Notes under the pieces: model-generated
Told to the model about the DNA's origin: nothing
The model's database searches: none
Seen by the model: the letters and a program-made list of their open reading frames with translations, nothing else
Part shown: positions 55,474-64,000 of the stretch, piece by piece
How positions within the stretch are numbered: position 1 is the stretch's first letter
Layout of the letters: every line of letters starts with the position of its first letter
Made by a program: the position numbers and the translations under genes
NCBI GenBank assembly: GCA_011033025.1
Contig: WFMF01000625.1
Location: 23,683 to 87,682 of the forward strand
From: Beroe forskalii
Lineage: Eukaryota; Ctenophora; Nuda; Beroida; Beroidae
Length of the DNA: 64,000 nucleotides
Direction of reading: 5' to 3'

Positions 55474-57014
55474 TCTGAAAAGAGCACTGAAGCCTGAAGT
55501 TTTGATTACTTAGTAAAAACCAGGGCCGTAATTCCCGGGGGGCTAGGGGGGCTGAAGCCCCCCAAGATTTTTGAACTGACTCAAAAAAAATCTAACTCCC
55601 TATTCAAATTTCCAACTTTACTGATCTTTACAGTTTACTCATTAAATAGGGAATGATATTGATGCATCATTCGCAATTGTGAAGGTTTAAACATCATATC
55701 AACACTTCATGTAGGCTAGTTTGTAGGTTCATCATGGTATTTTATCTACAAACTTACAAACCAAGTGCTGTAATCAATCCATGTCTCCATAGTTAGTAGG
55801 CAAAATAATAATAATAAAGAAAGGAATAACTAAATATCATACTCATAACATGCTCATAGATTTATGCAAGTGACATACTGGAATGAATGAAAAAGATTCA
55901 ATGTTCATAATAATTTTAAACGCCTAAAAACCAGCAAGTGCTCTGGGCTAACAATGGGTCATCAGTTGGGCAAGGGTGATTATGAGGTACAATATGTTTT
56001 GCACATGGTTTTTTAACATGAAAACTTGCTCAAAACTTGTCAAAGTACCATTGTATACGACTCAATTTTTCACGGTTCTTACCCATTTCTGTAGCCCAAA
56101 ATTCATTCTCAGAGGGGGGGGGGGTGTCACTGTCCCAATTGTCCCAAACAGGGCCGTAATTCTCAATTTTGAGTTGGGGGGGCTGGGCGAGCCCAGGGAA
56201 TGGGGTCCAGGGGCGGAGCCTCCCGGAGGCAGGGGTCTGGGGGGCAGCGGGGTCCAGGGGCAGAGGGGTCAAGGGGCAGAGCCCCTGGCCAGGGGTTAGG
56301 GGGGTGGAGCCCCCCGGAAAATTTTTGGGTTTTTCAATGTCTGAGAATGAATTTTGGGCTACAGAAATGGGTAAGAATTGTGAAAATTATGAGTCATGAC
56401 ACAATGGTACTTTTGACAAGTCTTGAGCAAGTTTCATGTTAAAAACCATGTGCAGAACATATTATGCCTCATAATCACCCTTACCCAACTGATGACCCAT
56501 TCTTAGCCCAGAGCACTTGCTGGTTTTTAGGCGTTTATTATGAACATCATTAAATTTTTTTTATTCATTCCAGTATGTCACTTGCATAAATCTATGAACA
56601 TGTTTACATGAGCATGTTATGAGCATGATTTGAGCACGATATTTATTTATTCCTTTTCTTTATTATTATTATTTTGCCTACTTACTATGGAGACATTGAT
56701 TGATTACAGCACTTCTGTACTGTGGTTTGTAGATAAAAATACCATGATGAACCTACAAACTAGCCTACATGAAGTGTTGATATGATGTTGAAACCTTCAC
56801 AATTGCGAATGATGCATCAATATCATTCCCCATTTAATGCGTAAACTGTAAAGATCACTGAAGTTGGAAATTCTATTAGGGAGTTAGAATTTTTTTGAGT
56901 CAGTTCAAAAATCTTGGGGGGGGCTTCAGCCCCCCTAGCCCCCCCGGGAATTACGGCCATGGTCCCAAACTCAAGAAAAAAGTGGATTGGGACAGGGACA
57001 ATTGGGACAAATGG

Positions 57015-57620
57015 GGCCAACCCCATAAACCCCGGTGGATATCGAAAAATGGCAAATGGGGTTTAATTTTGGGGGTTTATGGGGGTTTATGGGGCTTAAT
57101 TTAGTTAAATTTTGATGTTTTATGACTGATTATGTTCACGATTTTTGGCATTTTTTACGGAATGGTACCATTTTTTGTTGACGATTTTGGCCTTTTTTGA
57201 AATGGTACCATTTTTTGTTGATGAATTTCGGCCCTTCTCTGAAATGGTACCATTTTTTCAGCGATTTTCAAGCCTTTTTGAAATGGTACCATTTTCTGTT
57301 GCGCATTTTCGAACCTTTCCTAAAATGGTACCATTTTCGGCCATTTTTTGAAATGGTACCATTTTTTGTTGACAATTTTAGACCCTTTTTTGAAATTGTA
57401 CCATTTTTTGTTGACGATTTTCAAGCCTTTTCTGAAATGGTACCATTTTTTGTTGACGATTTTTGGCCCTATTTTGAAATGGTACCAATTTTCATTGAAG
57501 ATTTTCGACCTTTTTCTGGAAAATTAAACCCCCATAAACCCCCAAGTGGATATCGAAAAAGGCAAATGGGGGTTAAATTTTTGGGGGTTTACGGGGGTTT
57601 ATGGGGGTTGGCCCCCCCCC
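57015..57620. mobile_element. small TIR element filled with a palindromic GGTACC array
   Basis: Ends GGCCAACCCCATAAACCCC and the inverse GGGGTTTATGGGGGTTGGCC. Between them are nine units of about 41 bp (GGTACC at 57164, 57204, 57246, 57285, 57327, 57355, a variant at about 57396, 57439, 57481), most carrying the 14-bp palindrome AAATGGTACCATTT. Present only in the right arm. Confidence 0.75.
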
Positions 57621-57835
57621 CAAATGGGACATTTGGGACAAATGGGACAATTGGGACAAATGGGACAGAGAAAATGGAACAAATGGGACTCAAAAAAGTG
57701 AATTCGGACTGGGAAAATTGGGACATTTGGGACAAATGGGACAGAGAAAATGGAACAAATGGGACTCAAAAAAGTGAATACGGACTGGGACAAATGGGAC
57801 ATTTGGGACAATTGGGACAAAAGTGACAGAGGCAA
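57618..57835. repeat. GGGACAAATT minisatellite, right arm
   Basis: Inverted partner of 39000-39246, units GGGACAAAT / GGGACATTT. Long apparent frames here are artefacts of the repeat. Confidence 0.85.
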
Positions 57836-58788
57836 CTGGAGCTCAAATGATTGTGTTTTTGAGTGGGAGTTTAGTGTTTTTGTCTTACAACTTGTTACAT
57901 AGTAGCACACAACCAAAACTTGTACTTATTAGCATAGTAGTATGATAGAAAAACATTGATGACTGATTTGTCCAACTTTTTGTTTGTCCCAATTGTCCCA
58001 AATGTCCCAGTTGTCCCAATTGTCCCAAAAACCAGTCCCAAACTCAAGAAAGAGTAAATTGGGACAGGGACAATTGGGACAGTGAAACTCCCCCCCTCAG
58101 ACATTGAAAACCCCAAAAATTAACCCCCGGCCAGGGGCTCTGCCCCTGGACCCCGTACCCTGGGCTCGCTTTGCTCGCCCAGCCCCCCAACTCAAAATTG
58201 AGAATTACAGCCCTGGTAAAAACTAGCTCCTGGTGACATTCAATAAGTATAGAATAAGTATGATAATTTCATTATTAAGTAACACAATTCATTTTATAAA
58301 AATGAGCTTATAAACTTCACCTTATTTTATTTATTAAATATTTATGAATGATTTTTCAATTATGTTTAATGGGCACCTGAGTTAAATGGTGTGTAAGAAA
58401 GTTACCATTGTTATTTATATATTGTTTATGTTAATTGTGATGGTTAAATACCATTACCTGTTATTATTATTATTATTATCGTTTATATGTACAGCAGCAC
58501 ATACAAACATTATTCACGTGTGACTTTACTTTATATATAAGATGGCATTCATATATGTTGTTTTTATGTATTGATATTCATCAGACTGTTAGAAATATTT
58601 TGACTTCAGATTATATTATCTTCTTTGTAGAACAAATACAGTCATCTTTGTTTCTTAATCATTGTAATTGTGATACACCTCTCATTACAAATGTTGGGTG
58701 CTTTCTCAACCTGTATTTTATAATATTTGACTCTCTTCGAGATTTTACCCTTTATAGAACCTCTGCAGTTTTCATGCGGGTCTATAAT

Positions 58789-58910
58789 ATATAGATACTT
58801 GCCTGATCGGGTCCATATTGGTTTAGACCCTTGCCCTACAGGCTCGGGCCAAACCGGATACCACCCTCGGGCAGTATCCCAACATGGACCCGATAGGTGC
58901 GTGTCTATCT
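58789..58910. repeat. short hairpin repeat, right-arm copy
   Basis: Inverted copy of 37908-38032 with minor changes. Confidence 0.55.
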
Positions 58911-59192
58911 ATTTTATAAAGTTTGATGACATTTTGTTAGAGTTATTTGTGCTTTCAGCTTAAAATTAGATGTGCATCAGATTCATTAATCTATCAACTG
59001 GTCAAAACCAAGTATGTGATCAAATGTGTTACATGAAGCTGCCTAGAACAAATGCTGACAGCCACTGTAATAATGTTTGCCACACTTAATTAATCAAAAT
59101 TAATTTGTTGATTAGTTACATGACTTCATTCTTCATTTGCAAGGTTTTAAAATCATCATAAAATTATCATAATAAGTTTTATTTTGCAGAGC

Positions 59193-59301
59193 ATGGCATC
59201 AGATATTAGTTTGGTTCAACCAAAAGAAAATTTTGAAAATATTCTGGGTTCAAACAATCAGTTATATTGGAAAACAACCAGATTATGGTATAAAAAATCA
59301 A
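59193..59301 (+). pseudogene. TADA1: duplicated TADA1 exon 1
   Basis: Reads MASDISLVQPKENFENILGS ... LWYKKS with a GTAAGT donor at 59302. It has one extra A in the A-run before the donor compared with 37514-37621, which puts the donor out of phase with TADA1 exon 2, and one changed codon (Phe for Leu at residue 14). Directly before the ATG it has TTTTATTTTGCAG-AGC, an acceptor-like tract that the intact left copy lacks. No exon 2 copy exists on this side, as the arm ends within intron 1. Confidence 0.85.
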
Positions 59302-60620
59302 GTAAGTGATGATATTCATAACTAGTGATCATACCTATGTCAATATGTTACAAATTTAACTGAACTGAACTGAATAACAATATAGAAGAGGATAGTAAGT
59401 ATTAGGTTCCCTGACAAAACACCCCTGGACAAAGCATCCCCAGACAAAACCTTACTCTAACCCTAACCCAGCTCTATACCATAACCCCTACCACTATAAC
59501 CCAGGTGTCTCAACCTTTTGGGCAGAGCATATTATGTCATGTCCAAGTGCATTTTTCTGCATTATGAAAAAAGAGCTATGTTGAGCCATACATTTCGAGT
59601 AACCACTTTAGCACCTTTTTGTTTAGTTTTTGTGCTCTGAAGTGCTTCTAACTTTCTGTCACTAGTTCACTACTGTGTTTCTTTTGGATGTTTTCATCCA
59701 CTTCTATGCATGCTTTTTTAACCTGCTGTTATTACATAATTTTCCTTTTAATGTTGTTGGTCCATGTATTTCTGGCAACCAGCTTAGCACAGTTTTGATA
59801 TAATACATTGTGCTGCATGAAGGAGCATAAGCCTTGTATTATGCTGTGCCTCAAAAGATTGAGACACTAAAATAACCCTAACCAAACCCTAACTAACCCT
59901 GACACTACAAAAGCAAATAATTGAGCAAATGCAGCTCACTTGGCAAGGCAGGATGCTGTGGGGACATCCTGGCTCACTTTGCCTTGGGCTCACTCACACT
60001 TTGTATGGAGGTTGGGTAGTGTGACATTGGCCTTCTGTTGGTTGGGGTGTTTTTCTGGGAGGTGTTATGTCCAGGAGTGTGTTGTCTGAAGGTTTTATGT
60101 CCAGAGGGTGTTTTGTTTGATCACCATGATTTGACACTCTTCAATGAGTCATAGGAATCTAAAGTTTATCATTTCATTGTGTTCAAAATCTTTATTCTTT
60201 GAAGAACCTCCTTCAAATGAATTGATGAAAATATATTATGGTAACAGAGGCAGTTTGAACTGCACTTTACACATCTTCTGCTTGTGTGCACAGTGTAAGT
60301 ATGCACTGTATACTGTATAGACACATAATTTATGTGTCTGCAGTCTGTACATCACACAAACCTATTATACCATGCACAAAAATACATTCAAACTGAATTT
60401 TGAGCTTACACAATTATTGTGCTGTAAAATTTGGGAAATTTGTGTTCATATGCAAATTCTAGTTTCAGTTCAGAATGCTTTAGTTTCATTTTCTAACAGA
60501 CATGGAATATCAATATGTACTGTTACTATAGATATAAAAACTTTGTTAATAGTCTTCATGATTGTCCATCAACACAATCATAAAGCTTCTCTGATTTATA
60601 TCTATTGGAAAAAATTACAT

Positions 60621-61935
60621 AAATAAATAAATAAATCAAAACATTTATTCCACGCTTAGACATAGTTAAGTTAATATCACAGTGAGGGAAGAACTCTAGC
60701 CATTTAAGCGTGCCCTGGAAAAAATCTTGCTGACTAGGTTAGCAATACAATACTAGCAAAATATATATAGCAAAGAATCATTCTATTTTAGAAAATGCTA
60801 GGTCAAAAGTAATATGTCTTCAAACTCTTCTTAAATGTTTCCAACTTCAGCTAAACTTCTTATCTCATAGGGTAAACTATTCCATACTTTAGGACCATTA
60901 TAGCAAAAAGAACCTTCTGTCCTTGTGAAACTAGCAGGATTAGGGATTTTTAACAGGGAAAAGTCATTATCTAATCTTAAACTAATTTTCTTAGGCTCTC
61001 TAACAGCAATTAAATCCATCAGATATCTAGGGGCAAGATTATTAATACATTTAAATACTAAAAGTGCAACTTTGAATTCAATTCTATATACCACTGGCAA
61101 GAAGTGAAGTTTCTTTAGATAAGGGCTAATAGAAGTCCACTTTTTCTTCCCTTTCAAATTGAAAATAAATCGAACAGCATTGTTCTGTATCTTTTGAAGC
61201 TTTTGTAGATTTTTCTGTGTAATTCCTGTATAAGCTGAGTTGCAATAGTCAAGAACTGATAAAATATTTGCATGTACAAGCTGAACTTTCAAATCATGTG
61301 TGAGCCTTGATCCAATTCTTCTGATATTTCTGAGATTCAAATAGCATATTTGTGACACATGATTTATCTGATCATCCATACTTAGCCTGTGATCAAAATG
61401 AAAACCTAGGGTTCTTGGCAGATAAAACAGGGCTCACTGAGAGACTATTGGATGCATTTCCTATATCAAGAGTCTGGATAGGACTTACATAGTAACCTAT
61501 GTCAATGAATTCTGTTTTATCATCGTTAAGTAGCAGATAGTTTTCTGTCATCCAGGATTTTATTTCTGAGAAGCAACACTTTATTTTACTCAAGTCTGGA
61601 AAAGGATTATGGACATCAAATGAGAAATAGACCTGAGTGTCATCTGCATAGAGATGTATATTTAGACCATATTTAGTAACAACTCTCTCAAGATCCTTTG
61701 TGTAAAGTATGAAGAGAAGTGGACCTAGGATAGATCCTTTGAGGAACACCTATGTCAAGAGTACATTCTTGAGAAAACTCATCATTTACCAGAACTTTAA
61801 ACTTTCTTCCAGAGAGGTATGATCGTATCCATTCTAGAACCACACCTGAGATTCTGTAGCTATGCTTCAGTTTGTTCAGCAGAAGTGTGTGATTTATGGT
61901 ATCAAAAGCAGCACTTAATGATAATGGGACCAAGC
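60621..61935 (-). pseudogene. 5'-truncated CR1/L2-like LINE ORF2 remnant
   Basis: Minus strand: LSAAFDTINHTLLLNKLKHS, IRSYLSGRKFKVLVNDEFS, GSILGPLLFILYTKDL, LNIHLYADDTQVYFSF, WMTENYLLLNDDKTEF, then the C-terminal LDYCNSAYTGITQKNLQKLQ and GPKVWNSLPYEIRS typical of CR1/L2 ORF2. Frameshifts near 61390 and 61740. The 3' tail is AAAT-rich and adjoins the duplicated arm at 60620. The 5' part of RT and the endonuclease are missing; the break lies at about 61935, next to the first GCCTTCCGGAAGGC box. Confidence 0.88.
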
Positions 61936-63740
61936 GCCTTCCGGAAGGCCATTTGTCCTTCCAGAAGGCCATTTTGTAAATGCATCTCTACATTACATAA
62001 ATTTAGGCTATGGTGCATTTCTTTGTGGTTTTATTGATGTTGACTATATCATCTACCAGAACCACCAACCAATTTCCTTCCAATGCTTCTTATCTCTTGG
62101 AAATTCAGTTTCAAAAATTCCAATTTCATCAAATTTGTCCAAAAAAGGCAATAAATGCAGCCTCTTTTCTGAGCTTTAATTTTTGATGAATATCATTGAC
62201 TTTGTTGTAGTAGTACAATGGATATATAGCAATTGCTAAAAACGCAGAAATTTTTACACTATCGAATATTTTTTTTGCTTTTTAGGCCACTAGAGTAATA
62301 CTTTTGGTGATTTTTCACATGTACTAGTAGTTTAATGCTCGATTTTATTCTTCAAATAAGCAGGAGCTGTAGCGTTTTTGACTTTAGACTGATCTAAAAT
62401 GTATTAACAATGTATAAAACGATATAGGGAGTGATGACCTTCTTTTAATCTTTACTAGGAGCCATTAGAATGGTAAGCATCAAAACGTCCTTCTGGAAGG
62501 CTATTTCTCAAAATTATTATGAGAGCATTGTTGACAAATTTGAGGTAAGGCCATGCTGATTGTATCCTTAATTGGTGTCAATTGATGCTATCTATTGGAT
62601 CGAGGATGAATTTTGTGGTATACAGACGTTCATTTCAAGAAAACCCATCACAAATAACATGCCTTCTGGAAGGCCATTTTCCCTGAAAATTGCAAATTCT
62701 GAACCTTTGGGCAGCGAATCAATCATGAATTGGGTTTCTCTACCTAGGCAAGACAACTTATGAGCCTCCTTATGCTCTTTGGAATATTTGTCCATGATTC
62801 TATACATATTTCTGGCAATAATGACAAAAAAAGCCTTCTGGAAGGACGTTTTGACTGTTTAAGAGAAAGACAGCATTCTGATCCATTAACAGATCAAAAA
62901 TCAATCAATCATCTGAGTAAGATTAGTTCATTATCTTGTTGAGGAATGATAGTAATTGTATATCAAAATTCATATTTTTGACTGATTATTCACTCCCATT
63001 TCCATCAAACAGTTTTTCCATGGAAAAAGGCATGCTATATTTCTGTAAGGAAATATGAAATAAACCAAATTCTCTTTCCTTGGGTACAAAAATGTCCTAT
63101 ATTTCAATATTTGCCAACAAAGGTTTGCAATTGCTCCAGTTTGTTTCTCCTGAACAGCAAAAACCTTGATAAGCAAAATGCCCTTCTGGAAGGCCATTTT
63201 AAGATTTTTTGAATTGTGTTCAATTTTGATGTGGTAGCTCTTAATGGAAATGATATAACGGTACAAATTCTTCAATGATAAAAACAGAATTGATCTTGCT
63301 CTCAGTGAAACCATAAAATGGTAACTTTTTATCAATTCAACCATATTTTTGAGATCAAATGCTAAATCAATGCCATATTTTAGAATTTCCAGTTTTTGCT
63401 TATGTTTTCCTCTATAATTTTTGATTCAATTGAGTGACCGAGGAAAGCTTGATACTGGCGGGTAGCTGAACTTATTCTGGACATTTTACAACAAAAATGT
63501 CACATCCAACTTCAAATTGAATGTCCTTGGGTATCAGATTTTTCCAAAAAATTACAAAAATTGTAATCTGCTGAGCTGCCATAAAAAATGCAAGACTTAT
63601 AGGGTCATAAAAATTTTTCTAGTCAATGACAAGTCGTCAAAGCTATCCAAAAAAGTCTGTTTGAGGCAGGCAATACTATTAGAGGCTTCATCAGACTGCA
63701 TTTCAGTATAGCTTTAAAATGGCCTTCCAGAAGGCCATTT
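61936..63740. repeat. CCTTCTGGAAGG palindromic boxes at ~175-bp multiples
   Basis: Boxes at 61937 (GCCTTCCGGAAGGC), 61957 (CCTTCCAGAAGG), 62489, 62662, 62834, 63182 and 63723. Successive distances from 61957 are 532, 173, 172, 348 and 541, close to 3, 1, 1, 2 and 3 times 175. The flanking sequence between boxes does not look homologous by eye. At a skipped position the palindrome TTTTTCCATGGAAAAA occurs (63013-63028). No gene is supported here. Confidence 0.6.
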
Positions 63741-64000
63741 GTATCTATTTTCATGCTTCAATAACTTAGTTATTTTTAATGCTAATAAGAATCTGTCTTT
63801 TTCCACACATTTCTCATATGTTGAATTTTGTCCACATGGAAAATCTTTACAGTACTGGCCAAGATAAAGCTCAAATTTTGAGGAAATTTGAAAATTCCCC
63901 ATCTTCAAAGGGCTCATGCACCAAAATTTGTAATCTTAGACAAAAACAACTGGTTATGCAATAAAGATCACCCATTTCCCAAGTGAAAAACAACCATCGG
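63741..64000. other. right edge of the window, nothing recognised
   Basis: AT-rich sequence with short frames only. Confidence 0.4.

Larger units (their letters stand above)
55524..58215. mobile_element. TIR element(s) with CAGGGCCGTAATTC ends, right arm
   Basis: Ends at 55524 and 56955 (CCCGGG type) and at 56149 and 58215 (CTCAATTTTGAG type), overlapping in the same way as in the left arm. No transposase. The 56149-58215 unit is longer than its left-arm partner by the 57015-57620 insert. Confidence 0.5.
56066..60620. repeat. right arm of the ~24-kb inverted duplication
   Basis: Reverse complement of 36178-40170 with scattered substitutions, small indels and one 600-bp insert. The outer edge ...AAAATTACAT is followed directly by the AAAT-rich tail of a LINE at 60621. 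Confidence 0.9.

Noticed and set aside
36178-60620. Whole inverted duplication as a single Polinton or giant TIR transposon
   Set aside because: The arms include TADA1 exon 1 and its flank, no integrase or polymerase of such elements is present, and no target duplication is seen at the edges.

Overview
The window looks like animal nuclear DNA. It is AT-rich, its genes have short spliced exons with GT/AG junctions, and it carries orthologues of metazoan nuclear proteins among dense transposable elements. The intron-poor genes and the mix of copia, Merlin and CR1-like elements suggest a marine invertebrate, possibly a non-bilaterian. I cannot name the lineage from sequence alone. Layout, 0-20 kb: five minus-strand genes lie close together. 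From high to low coordinate they are an SR/zinc-ribbon protein, RRN3 (Pol I initiation factor), ZCCHC4 (28S rRNA m6A methyltransferase), KHDC4 (KH-domain splicing factor) and ASH2L (COMPASS subunit, running off the left edge). The first four each have a splice-acceptor-like AG 5-8 nt before the start codon. Introns and spacers hold minisatellites and small transposons. Layout, 20.7-37.6 kb: a minus-strand TADA1 (SAGA subunit) gene is stretched over about 17 kb. An antisense alpha-mannosidase II gene with two apparent frameshifts sits in its second intron. An intact LINE ORF1-like frame and several dispersed repeats sit in other introns. Layout, 36.2-60.6 kb: a very large inverted duplication starts inside TADA1 intron 1. 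Its right arm carries a second, frame-broken copy of TADA1 exon 1. Inside the left arm is a Russian-doll nest: a Ty1/copia element, whose gag is split by a 7.1-kb Merlin DNA transposon with about 1.47-kb terminal inverted repeats, one of which is split by a 2.8-kb RNase H-bearing LINE. The target-site duplications of the last two are intact. The centre of the duplication holds a 114-nt hairpin with 55-bp perfect arms. Layout, 60.6-64 kb: a 5'-truncated CR1-like LINE abuts the right arm and is followed by palindromic boxes spaced at multiples of about 175 bp. The host genes share a theme: chromatin modification (ASH2L, TADA1), rRNA synthesis and modification (RRN3, ZCCHC4) and splicing (KHDC4, SR protein). 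The tight co-oriented run from the SR gene to KHDC4 could be operon-like.
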